A stretch of DNA of 64,000 nt from DT-111 sp965263225 (GTDB lineage: Bacteria > Bacteroidota > Bacteroidia > Chitinophagales > Saprospiraceae). The notes under the pieces were generated by a model. It was not told where the DNA came from. It worked only from the letters and a program-made list of their open reading frames with translations, and did not search any database. The stretch is taken from contig CBDHHG010000020.1 of NCBI GenBank assembly GCA_965263225.1, positions 1 to 64,000 of the forward strand. Reading direction: 5' to 3'. The position numbers were made by a program, and so were the translations under genes. This document shows positions 32,222 through 39,908 of this stretch, in pieces (the first letter of the stretch is position 1; each line of letters opens with the position of its first letter).

Positions 32222-34459
32222 TTACTCCTCTTTGCTCCTACTCTTTGTAGAGGTACCAAAGGTTTGGCTACTGCCATTTCTCTCGTATATCCATTCTCCG
32301 TTCTCTGGGATCTTGAAGCCATACTTGTGAATCATTTTCAAGTACTTTTGAGCTTGTTGGGCGGGCAAGGCTTTGTCATTTACCCAAACGGAATTACCCT
32401 TGGCTCGAACCGCTATGTCATCTTCCTCATTTTTGATGAAGCCATCCTTAATCAACTCCGGATAGAATTCCGCTTTGAAGGCAGCCATGATCTCTCGGTG
32501 GGCATCCATTCGGTCTCTATGAATATCCATCCGGTCTCGGTGTAGATTCATACGTTCTCGGTGCAAATCCATTCGGGTATGATGAATGCTCATCCGAAGG
32601 CCATGCAAGCTCATCCGATCCCGATGGAATTCCATGCGCTCTCGATGGCCCGCCTGCCTATCTTCATATTTTCGGATGCCATCCTCTACCTTACGAATTC
32701 GATCTTCTAAACTTTCATTTAAAGTCTCTTCGGATACATTAATAGCTTCCTCGTGCTCATTTAGCTTATCTTCAAAAGCCCGGGTACCATCTTGAAGGGC
32801 AATGGAGTGACGAAGGACATCATTGCCATACTCTTTCTTCAGTTGATTCAACCAATCCTTGTAGGCAAGCTTAATCTCTTCTCGACGATCATTCCAAGAA
32901 GAGAGATATTTCTCATTGACTGCGCTTTGCCATTGATCAATGGCCGTTTTATACTGATCAATAGTGGCACGCAATTGCGACCGATCCCCATCGCTCTTCT
33001 TAAGGGCAGAGGAAATCTGTTTGGATGCGGCAGAAAAATCTGGAGGAGTAGGCAGATCCGGCGTCTGGGTCATTTTGGGTATCCTCGGAGGAACGGTATC
33101 CTTCTTGACTTTCTGGGCATAGGAAGTTGCCGCACCTACATTCGAAGTGGCTATCTCCATTGACCCCAACAGGTCGGCAGCGTTTGTAGATACAACAGAT
33201 TGGGGAACGTCAGTAGAAAGATCGGCCTCCTTCGGCATGATAAGATCAACGGTATTTTCCTCATCTGTGGAAGGAAGAACTGATGTCAGGTCTTCCGTGG
33301 TGGAATTAAGCGGTATTGTTTCTTCCCACTCAACCGTGTTAGCTGACGGTTCATCTTCTTGTACCATACGAATAGCTTCGGAAGCTTCTTGGGTGGGTTC
33401 TTCAAACGAGCTGTCGAAGGTGGGTAAATTAGCCCAACTCACTACTGCCATTCCAAACAATAATAAGAGAGCAAGTCCTGCCTTCGTGGAAGTTGAGGTA
33501 GCTTGATTAGGGCTTTGTAAACAGATCCGCTTGATACGGTCCATCAAATGCTGTTTCTTTCCTTGATAAGACATAGCTAATGTCAGTTGCTGGCGCTGTT
33601 CCTCCATCAAAAGCAAGGTTCTGGCGTAGAGCCGAGGGTTACCACAGTTGGCAACGGCAATATCGTCGCAACATAGTTCTCGTTCTTCCAGGATGCGATT
33701 GGAGAGTAACCAAAACACCGGGTGATAGAATAATAGAATTTCAAGAATAGAAAGCATCAAATTAATCAGAAAGTCGTGACGGCGAACGTGTGCTAATTCA
33801 TGCAAGAGAATGGCTTCCAATTGTGCCGGACTCAAGTTGGCCAACATACCAAAAGGCAGTAGAATCATTGGCTTGAGGTGTCCTACCACAAGTGGTACCT
33901 GCACCTTCATGGAAGCCATGATTTTCACCGACTTACGAACTCCTAATTGGATGCTCAGCTGTTGCACCTGCTTTTCCCAAGTTTCCGGAACTGCCAGGGT
34001 CCCAACTTGGCGAAGTCTGTAAGTGAAGTAAAAACCGCCTAACCAACGAAGGCTAAAAAACAATACGCCTACTAACCAGAAATAAGCTAGCTGATCGGCG
34101 TACAATTGCATAAATAACTCGGCACGCCACCAAAGATCACTCCACCAACTGGAGCTTCCACCTAAGGTCAATACCGTTTCAAAAGAGGAAATGGGGTCCA
34201 TCCCACTACTGGGTAGGAGGATGGGATGAGAACCCAATACTTCCATTGCCTTTTGACAGAAAGTCAGCGCTACCCAGCTAAAGAGGCTAAGCAAGGCACC
34301 ACTCAATAATAGATAGCGCAAATGTGAACTTGATCGCTGACGCAAAAGTCTAAGGCAGACTTGTAAGAGAAAGAAGATCAAGGTGCCCTGCCAGAGTGAG
34401 TGCAAAATAGTCCACCCCAAAATTTCTGACAACTGGGGCAAGAATTCAGTCGGGTGCAT
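32222..34459 (-). CDS. BlaR1-like M56 membrane metallopeptidase with a heptad ladder
   Basis: The 745-aa protein has four predicted membrane helices in its first ~330 residues. The zinc protease motif is HELAH (residues 220-224) with the third ligand region ERELCCDD (about 259-266). A membrane segment follows near 325-345 (AGLALLLLFGMAVVSW), then a long extracellular or periplasmic region rich in Glu/Thr and charged helices. Residues 605-658 are eight heptads of the form HRxRMxx. The last ~85 residues form a small domain (NSVWVNDKALPAQQAQKYL). M56/BlaR1 proteins sense an extracellular signal and cleave the BlaI-type repressor encoded just upstream (10-nt gap). The beta-lactam sensor domain of BlaR1 is absent, so the signal is different. 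Confidence 0.9.
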   Translation of the reverse strand: MHPTEFLPQLSEILGWTILHSLWQGTLIFFLLQVCLRLLRQRSSSHLRYLLLSGALLSLFSWVALTFCQKAMEVLGSHPILLPSSGMDPISSFETVLTLGGSSSWWSDLWWRAELFMQLYADQLAYFWLVGVLFFSLRWLGGFYFTYRLRQVGTLAVPETWEKQVQQLSIQLGVRKSVKIMASMKVQVPLVVGHLKPMILLPFGMLANLSPAQLEAILLHELAHVRRHDFLINLMLSILEILLFYHPVFWLLSNRILEERELCCDDIAVANCGNPRLYARTLLLMEEQRQQLTLAMSYQGKKQHLMDRIKRICLQSPNQATSTSTKAGLALLLLFGMAVVSWANLPTFDSSFEEPTQEASEAIRMVQEDEPSANTVEWEETIPLNSTTEDLTSVLPSTDEENTVDLIMPKEADLSTDVPQSVVSTNAADLLGSMEIATSNVGAATSYAQKVKKDTVPPRIPKMTQTPDLPTPPDFSAASKQISSALKKSDGDRSQLRATIDQYKTAIDQWQSAVNEKYLSSWNDRREEIKLAYKDWLNQLKKEYGNDVLRHSIALQDGTRAFEDKLNEHEEAINVSEETLNESLEDRIRKVEDGIRKYEDRQAGHRERMEFHRDRMSLHGLRMSIHHTRMDLHRERMNLHRDRMDIHRDRMDAHREIMAAFKAEFYPELIKDGFIKNEEDDIAVRAKGNSVWVNDKALPAQQAQKYLKMIHKYGFKIPENGEWIYERNGSSQTFGTSTKSRSKEE
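32486..32647 (-). repeat. Heptad repeats with His every seventh residue
   Basis: Seven full heptads and a partial eighth (HRERMEF, HRDRMSL, HGLRMSI, HHTRMDL, HRERMNL, HRDRMDI, HRDRMDA, HREIM) encode a continuous helix in which His, Arg and Met each form one stripe. Such a stripe could bind metals or anionic polymers or mediate coiled-coil contact. It lies in the predicted sensor part of the M56 protein. Confidence 0.85.
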
Positions 34460-34469
34460 ATCTTATCTT

Positions 34470-34871
34470 TTATTCGTCATCAGAATTTTCTTCCAGGTCA
34501 TCCAAGAAGGATCGAATCTCATTCAATTCTTTTCTCGATGTTTTTCGGTTACCTAGCAATTGCATGACCAGCTTCATGGTCGAGCCTTTGAAAGTCGTAT
34601 CGACAATCTTCCCCAGTACCTGCTTTACATTGTCCTCTTCACTAATGGTTGGGGTGTAGATGTGACTCACACCTTCCATCTCGCGATTCAAAAAACCCTT
34701 TTCATGCATCAATTGCATAAACTTTAGTGTAGTCGTATATCCCACTTTTTTCGCACCCTCCGGCTGTAACAAGGCTTCATGGACTTGCCGTACCGTCGAA
34801 GGTCCTAAGCGCCACAAGACCTCCAATATCGCTAACTCCCGTTGTGTAGGTTTAATTTGTTTTTCACTCAT
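34470..34871 (-). CDS. blaI: BlaI/MecI/CopY-family repressor
   Basis: The 133-aa protein has the winged-helix pattern PTQRELAILEVLWRLGPSTVRQVHEALL, then KKVGYTTTLKFMQLMHEKGFLNRE (recognition helix and wing), and a C-terminal dimerisation helix. BlaI-type repressors bind dyads as dimers and are inactivated by cleavage by the M56 partner, whose gene begins 10 nt downstream. Three identical dyads lie directly upstream of its start and overlap its promoter, so autorepression is well supported. The protein ends in an acidic tail (EENSDDE). Confidence 0.93.
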   Translation of the reverse strand: MSEKQIKPTQRELAILEVLWRLGPSTVRQVHEALLQPEGAKKVGYTTTLKFMQLMHEKGFLNREMEGVSHIYTPTISEEDNVKQVLGKIVDTTFKGSTMKLVMQLLGNRKTSRKELNEIRSFLDDLEENSDDE

Positions 34872-34875
34872 ACCC

Positions 34876-34949
34876 TACGATTTTTTTCGTAAGGCAAAGC
34901 TATACGATTTTTTTCGTAGGCGCAAGCTTAGGCTACGATTTTTTTCGTA
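34876..34949. promoter_or_regulatory. Three identical BlaI-type operators
   Basis: tacgatttttttcgta occurs three times (34876-34891, 34903-34918, 34934-34949). Each has TACGA/TCGTA arms around six T's, comparable to the TACA...TGTA dyads of known BlaI/MecI sites. Starts are 27 and 31 bp apart, close to three helical turns, so the repressor dimers would lie on roughly the same face. The first site is 4 nt upstream of the blaI ATG; the divergent caspase-hydrolase gene starts 190 nt from the last site. Confidence 0.85.
34895..34925 (-). promoter_or_regulatory. blaI promoter, bracketed by operators
   Basis: On the minus strand TAGCTTTG at 34902-34895 matches TAnnTTTG and sits exactly between operator 1 and operator 2. 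TTG at 34925-34923 lies 20 nt upstream, between operators 2 and 3. Bound repressor would therefore block both promoter elements. Confidence 0.55.
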
Positions 34950-35096
34950 AGGCACGCTGTTGTCAAAATTTTAAGTGCATATAAGTCTTTATATATTAAG
35001 GCTTTTTCCTACATTTGGACAGTCCCTTATTTTGGGGTAATATTCTTCTTCAGTATTCCTAGAATAAGTCTCTTATTTACTATTTACCTCTTAACT

Positions 35097-35118
35097 ATAT
35101 TGTTGGTTAAAACAATAT
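35097..35118 (+). promoter_or_regulatory. Inverted repeat just before the caspase-hydrolase gene
   Basis: atattgtt (35097-35104) and aacaatat (35111-35118) are exact arms with a 6-nt centre, 20 nt before the ATG. A possible -7 element tacatttg lies at 35010-35017, without a clear -33 partner. The dyad could be an operator or a leader hairpin. Confidence 0.35.
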
Positions 35119-35138
35119 TTATATAAACCTACAACCCT

Positions 35139-38100
35139 ATGGCCAAACTCTATGCTTTATTAGTTGGTATCAATAAATATCACCCTAAAACCAGTGTAAG
35201 TCACCTAAAAGGCTGCGTCAATGATGTTAACGCGATGCGTGATTTATTGCAAGAAAAGTACAGTAAGCTCGAACCAGATATCCTTACCATTTTGGATGAA
35301 GAGGCGACTAGAGAAAACCTGCTCCGATCATTCGACAATCACCTGGGGAAGGCACGCACAAACGATATCGCCCTATTCTATTACAGTGGCCATGGCTCTT
35401 ACGAAAATACCTCGCCAGAATTCGAGACCTACGATTCAAAAAATCAGAATGAAACCTTGGTCTGCTATGATAGCCGACTGGAAGGACATTATGACCTGGC
35501 AGACAAAGAGATGGCCGTCCTGCTGGAAAGATTAGATCCAACTGCTCAAAAAGTATTGATCCTAGATAGCTGCCATTCAGGTTCCATTACCAGAAGTAGC
35601 GAAATGGAAATTACGCGACAGGAGCCTGCCAGAGAAGGAGCCAATGGGATTTATAAACGGCCGATTGAAACCTATATGCTGCCAGGTGAAAACTACTATT
35701 TGAACCAAAAGGCGCAGGGTAAAGTAAAAATCCCTAATACCTCACATATATTACTGTCTGCTTGTAGCAGAAATGAAAAAGCGCTGGAAAAGGTCAATGA
35801 TGATAGTGGAGAAAGAAGAGGATTGTTTTCCACCCAACTCTTGGAAGTGCTGAGAATGAACAAGCACCAGATATCTTATAACGACCTTTATTTACAGACT
35901 AGAATTGCAGTGATAAAGGAGCGTGATAAGCAAACACCTCGTCTCGATCCCTTATTTGGATTCAATGCCAATCTCGGTTTCTTATCTCATATCCCAGTTG
36001 ATACCAGTAAATACCCTGTCTTGTGGGACCGAGGATTGAAGTTGCAATTGGGACAAGTCCATGGATTACTACCAACGGAAACGGATGACATTGCAAAAAT
36101 CAGCATCCGCCTTTTTCCTACCGGAGTAGAAGGGCACAAGGGCATAGCGGCTACTATCACGGAGATTGGTATCACGGAGAGTCAACTGTTGGCGGATGGA
36201 GTAGATCCGAGTATCTCCTATGAAGCTGAAATCATAGGCTTACCCAAGACTATGCGCTTACTAGTAGGTATCAATGCCCCAGAAGGAATTCGGGAAAAGA
36301 TTTACACCGCATTAGAAGAAGGACCTTCCCCACATCTAGAGTTTATTGATGGAAAAATTGGGGTAGAGTATAGCTTGGAATATACTGAAACGGAAGATAA
36401 TGCTCTACTCCGTATTGTGCATACTCCTTCTGGGCTAATCGTCCAAGGGGCAAGAAGTACGGACGAAATAGATCGTAGTGTACAGATCTTAGTTCCTGTA
36501 CTAGAACAAATAGAGAAGTGGGAACGCTATAAAGCCGTTGAGAAAAGAGCCGAACGCATTGATGAAAGTCGGATTAATATCAAGTTTGAGCTAGAGCAGG
36601 AAAATGGCGAAATGCATGCGCTTCCTAAGGATCAAACTGATGTGACGGTTGACCTTGACAAAGCTTCAAATGGCTCCGACTGGAAAACTTGTGACTTCAA
36701 GTTAAGCATTGATAATGAGTCCCGGCAAGACCTCTACGTCCTATTGCTGGGTATGTCTAGATCTTATGGTATTTCCGCTTATTTCAACGAATGGATTGAT
36801 GGCAGGTCTGGAGAGGTCGAACTCCTGGATAATTATTTTGAATTAGCTGCTGAACTAGATAAAGAAGTAGATGTATTAAAACTCTTTATCAGTACCGAAG
36901 AGATTAATCCTGGCAATTACACGGTAGATCCTTTAAATCTAGGCCACATTATCGAGATTAAAAGAGGTATTGGTGCAGAAAAAGCTATAGGCAGTAAGAA
37001 AGCCACCAAAAAACAGGACTGGTTCACTAAGACCTTCACCATCACCGTATCCGGCAATCAGAGAAACATTGGTGAAGAAGTCAGCAGTATCAATGGAATA
37101 ACTTTCCAGAAAAATGATAGACTGAATGCGAAACTGAGTTTTGGCAGCATCCATACGCACACTCGTAGTGCAGATCCCATTTATCGCCTGCCCGCAGAAC
37201 TGGAAGGTTCCGACCTCCAAATCATGAACTTTGCGCCACCAAAATCTGCGGATAAATGTGTGATCGAGTTGCACGATATTCAGGGGGAGGAGCAACTCAA
37301 GGAACAGCCGCTGCAAATTGAGTTGGACGAGAAGATGGAGGAGGGTGAAATGATCCTGCCGGTCACTTTTGACGGGGAGTTTATCCTACCCTTTGGTGAG
37401 GTCAAAGAAACGGAGGACCAACGCCCATTGATTTCTATTGACGCACTTCCTACTCAAGTGGATGATGGCCGACGAAGTGTTGGTCGCGCCCTGAAATTTG
37501 TATTGTTGAAGACCGTATTTAAAGAAAGATTTGATGTCTTTAAGCTTCGCTGGGTCGACTACAGTGGGAAAAAGCTGAAGCGAAAAACGGATGGTCTCAA
37601 AGACAAAGTTAATGGTGCGAATAAGATCTTATTGCTCGTGCATGGCATCATCGGTGACACCAAACTCATGGCAGCAGAGGCTGAGTTTGCTTTGACGGAG
37701 AAGGACTTTGATCTAGTCCTCACCTACGACTATGAAAACTTGGACACGGATATAAATCTCATCGCGGAAAAACTCGATCAGGATTTAAAGGACGTCGGTT
37801 TGGGTAGTGGGCATGGTAAACAATTGACAATCGTTGCCCATTCTATGGGCGGGCTGGTTAGTCGCTATATGATTGAAGAACTACGGGGGGATGATGGATC
37901 GGTAGAGAAGCTAATGATGTTTGGGACGCCAAATGGAGGCTCTCGCTTTGGTCAAGCCCCTGGCTTGATTAATGATCATGTGCCTGAGCAGTATAAGGAA
38001 CTGGCAAGAGAAAAAGCAAAAGAATGGTTGAAGTTTTCGATGGGCATGGCTTTGAATTTCCTTCCTGGGTATGTTAAGACGCTATTGGAATATCTAGCAA

Positions 38101-38474
38101 AGCTAGCGAAGCTAGATCAAATGGATTCACCACAAATTCTCAATACTTTGGCCATGATGAGTCCGGATGATGATTTCATCAAAGGATTGCTTGCCAATAC
38201 AAAAGCGTCCAATACGGTCTACTATATCATTGCGGGGGATATTACGAATTATCAAATTACAGGAGGTTGGTTTAAGCGTTTTGTGGAGAAAATTGAAGTG
38301 GGTATCGGAAAGGTAGTATACTTCAATGTGCCCAATGATATTGCTGTCAGCATTGAGGATATTCAGAAAGTTCAGGGCGTGGAAAAGGACACCCATACCG
38401 CGGTAGTACCAGGACACCACCTCAACTACTTTGAGAATCCTCCTAGCGTAGAGAAGTGGAAGGAGTGGTTGTAA
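35139..38474 (+). CDS. Caspase-like protease fused to a C-terminal alpha/beta-hydrolase (1111 aa)
   Basis: Residues 1-280 are a caspase/metacaspase (C14) domain: LLVGINKY strand, His85 (YYSGHG) and Cys145 (ILDSCHSG), followed by SACSRNEKA and GLFSTQLLEVL. Residues about 290-800 include a beta-sandwich-like segment similar to the C-terminal part of other caspase-family bacterial proteins (LYVLLLGMSRSYGI, DVLKLFISTE). Residues 828-1111 are a PGAP1/lipase-like hydrolase with oxyanion strand LLLVHGIIGD, nucleophile Ser902 (VAHSMGG), Asp1067 (VPNDIAVS) and His1093/1094 (VPGHHLNYF). All catalytic residues of both enzymes are present. No signal peptide is seen, so it is probably cytoplasmic. A proteolytically controlled lipase or esterase is inferred. 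It is divergent from blaI. Confidence 0.9.
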   Translation: MAKLYALLVGINKYHPKTSVSHLKGCVNDVNAMRDLLQEKYSKLEPDILTILDEEATRENLLRSFDNHLGKARTNDIALFYYSGHGSYENTSPEFETYDSKNQNETLVCYDSRLEGHYDLADKEMAVLLERLDPTAQKVLILDSCHSGSITRSSEMEITRQEPAREGANGIYKRPIETYMLPGENYYLNQKAQGKVKIPNTSHILLSACSRNEKALEKVNDDSGERRGLFSTQLLEVLRMNKHQISYNDLYLQTRIAVIKERDKQTPRLDPLFGFNANLGFLSHIPVDTSKYPVLWDRGLKLQLGQVHGLLPTETDDIAKISIRLFPTGVEGHKGIAATITEIGITESQLLADGVDPSISYEAEIIGLPKTMRLLVGINAPEGIREKIYTALEEGPSPHLEFIDGKIGVEYSLEYTETEDNALLRIVHTPSGLIVQGARSTDEIDRSVQILVPVLEQIEKWERYKAVEKRAERIDESRINIKFELEQENGEMHALPKDQTDVTVDLDKASNGSDWKTCDFKLSIDNESRQDLYVLLLGMSRSYGISAYFNEWIDGRSGEVELLDNYFELAAELDKEVDVLKLFISTEEINPGNYTVDPLNLGHIIEIKRGIGAEKAIGSKKATKKQDWFTKTFTITVSGNQRNIGEEVSSINGITFQKNDRLNAKLSFGSIHTHTRSADPIYRLPAELEGSDLQIMNFAPPKSADKCVIELHDIQGEEQLKEQPLQIELDEKMEEGEMILPVTFDGEFILPFGEVKETEDQRPLISIDALPTQVDDGRRSVGRALKFVLLKTVFKERFDVFKLRWVDYSGKKLKRKTDGLKDKVNGANKILLLVHGIIGDTKLMAAEAEFALTEKDFDLVLTYDYENLDTDINLIAEKLDQDLKDVGLGSGHGKQLTIVAHSMGGLVSRYMIEELRGDDGSVEKLMMFGTPNGGSRFGQAPGLINDHVPEQYKELAREKAKEWLKFSMGMALNFLPGYVKTLLEYLAKLAKLDQMDSPQILNTLAMMSPDDDFIKGLLANTKASNTVYYIIAGDITNYQITGGWFKRFVEKIEVGIGKVVYFNVPNDIAVSIEDIQKVQGVEKDTHTAVVPGHHLNYFENPPSVEKWKEWL

Positions 38475-38504
38475 GGAAAGGGTGAAGATGTTTGTTGGAC
38501 GATG

Positions 38505-38529
38505 GTCCATGGTGGTTCTCTCCATGGAC
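38505..38529 (+). terminator. Hairpin after the caspase-hydrolase gene
   Basis: gtccatgg (38505-38512) and ccatggac (38522-38529) form a perfect 8-bp stem 30 nt after the stop codon. No T-run follows. Confidence 0.35.
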
Positions 38530-38663
38530 TATCGACTGCTCAACTATTGATTGACGCTTTCCGATCTAGCTGGAAAGCTTGGGGTGAAGCTCCTATTACG
38601 TTAAATTTTGCCTTTCGTAACGGTAATTTAGCAGCAAAACTCTACTCGCCATATCACAAAAAA

Positions 38664-38679
38664 AGGGGCCTAAGCCCCT
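38664..38679 (-). terminator. Rho-independent terminator reading the minus strand
   Basis: aggggc (38664-38669) and gcccct (38674-38679) form a GC-rich stem with a 4-nt loop. The minus-strand continuation is a run of seven T's. The nearest annotated genes on both sides read the plus strand, so the terminated transcript is unknown. Confidence 0.55.
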
Positions 38680-38901
38680 CCAAACAAAATGTAAAACATT
38701 TAGCGATTTTATGAAACAGTTCTAATAAATTCCTTCAATTGTTCTCTAAATTAACCAGCCACCTAGGCCTTTCCAAATAAAAAAACTCTTATTCGGAGCC
38801 CCCTCCGCTGAAGGCTTTCCCCAAACGTTGCCGCAAACGGTTGTGGTTGGTAACTTTTTTATTGGCTAAATCAGCATAATTTGGCTAATTTGGAGTTCAA
38901 G

Positions 38902-39906
38902 ATGAAGCGATTTACCATTAAAGATATTGCCAAGGCTTTGGATATCACGCCCTCCACCGTCTCCAGAGCCTTGAAGGACCACCCGGATGTTAGCGAAACA
39001 ACACGGCAGCGAGTCAAGGAAGTGGCGGCTGAATTCAACTATCGCCCCAACACCCTCGCTATCAATTTTCGTAAGCGGAATAGTGGCCTGATCGCGCTTA
39101 TCTTACCCGACCTTAATACTTTCTTTTTCCCATCCGTTATCAAGGCCATTCAACAGGCTACAAAAGCGGCTGGCTACCATTTGATCATGCTGCAATCTGA
39201 TAATACATTAAAGGGAGAACAACAAAGCATAGATTTTTGCCATCAAGTTGCTGTTGATGGGTTAATTATCTGCATCAGCAGGGAAACGAGTAACCTCCTT
39301 CATCTTTCTCCCTTATTTAACCAAAGTATCCCAATTGTTTTCATTGATGAAGTGATCAAAGCCGATCATTGTATTACGGTAGGGTTAGATGACTTCCAAG
39401 CTGGCTATAAAGTAGGGCGCCATTTACTACAAAAAGGGCATGAGCGAATTGCCGTCATGCTGGGAAACGCTCAACTCAATCTTACCCAAGAGCGTTTGGA
39501 AGGATGTAGGGCTGCTTTTCACGAGGCTAAGCAAAACATTGAACCCACCCTGGTTGTAAATGCGAATACGCCCAGGGAAGCGAGTAAAGTATTTCTTGAC
39601 CTTTGGCAAAATACCAATAATAAACCCTCGGCAGTCTTTGTCATGACGGACGAACTCCTAGTGGGCGTCATGCCCGTTGTCCAACAGTTAGGCATAAGTA
39701 TTCCCGATCAATTGGCTGTCATCTGTATCAGCGACGGGGAAGCTCCTTCTTTTTTTCACCCCCCGATTACTCATTTGCTTCACGCTGGTACCGAGGTAGG
39801 AGAACTTGCTATACAAACGCTATTTGAACTCTTGCAAGGTAAGCGCAAACAGACTCAACAAGCATTTTACGTCAAAACTCAATTGGTAGAAATGGGATCT
39901 ACCTAA
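38902..39906 (+). CDS. LacI-family transcriptional regulator
   Basis: The 334-aa protein starts with the LacI helix-turn-helix and hinge (FTIKDIAKALDITPSTVSRALKDHPDVSETTRQRV, NYRPNTLAINFRKR), followed by a periplasmic-binding-protein-like sugar domain (GLIALILPDLNTFFFPSVIKAI, QSIPIVFIDEV, AVFVMTDELLVGVM, ITHLLHAGTEVGELAIQ). Such regulators control sugar-utilisation genes. The ATG at 38902 is used; the open frame extends to a TTG at 38881. It is convergent with the GH43/130-like gene (2-nt gap). Target genes may include this glycosidase or the distant SusCD cluster. Confidence 0.93.
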   Translation: MKRFTIKDIAKALDITPSTVSRALKDHPDVSETTRQRVKEVAAEFNYRPNTLAINFRKRNSGLIALILPDLNTFFFPSVIKAIQQATKAAGYHLIMLQSDNTLKGEQQSIDFCHQVAVDGLIICISRETSNLLHLSPLFNQSIPIVFIDEVIKADHCITVGLDDFQAGYKVGRHLLQKGHERIAVMLGNAQLNLTQERLEGCRAAFHEAKQNIEPTLVVNANTPREASKVFLDLWQNTNNKPSAVFVMTDELLVGVMPVVQQLGISIPDQLAVICISDGEAPSFFHPPITHLLHAGTEVGELAIQTLFELLQGKRKQTQQAFYVKTQLVEMGST

Positions 39907-39908
39907 AA

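Larger units (their letters stand above)
38475..38901. other. 427-nt intergenic region
   Basis: It contains an inverted repeat at 38505-38529, a terminator at 38664-38679 oriented to the minus strand, and two direct copies of ttggcta near 38862 and 38881, close to the LacI start. An open frame at 38502-38714 overlaps the hairpins and has no protein-like features. Confidence 0.5.

Noticed and set aside
32075..32545. 156-aa plus-strand open frame overlapping the M56 C-terminus
   Set aside because: It is antisense to the heptad ladder and runs through the operon terminator.
32222..34871. A beta-lactam resistance locus
   Set aside because: The M56 protein lacks the penicillin-binding sensor domain and no beta-lactamase or PBP gene is adjacent.
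38502..38714. 70-aa open frame after the caspase-hydrolase gene
   Set aside because: It overlaps two hairpins, including a GC-rich terminator, and its composition is not protein-like.
38862..38890. Direct ttggcta copies as a LacI operator
   Set aside because: LacI-type operators are normally palindromic; these are short direct copies and may be chance.
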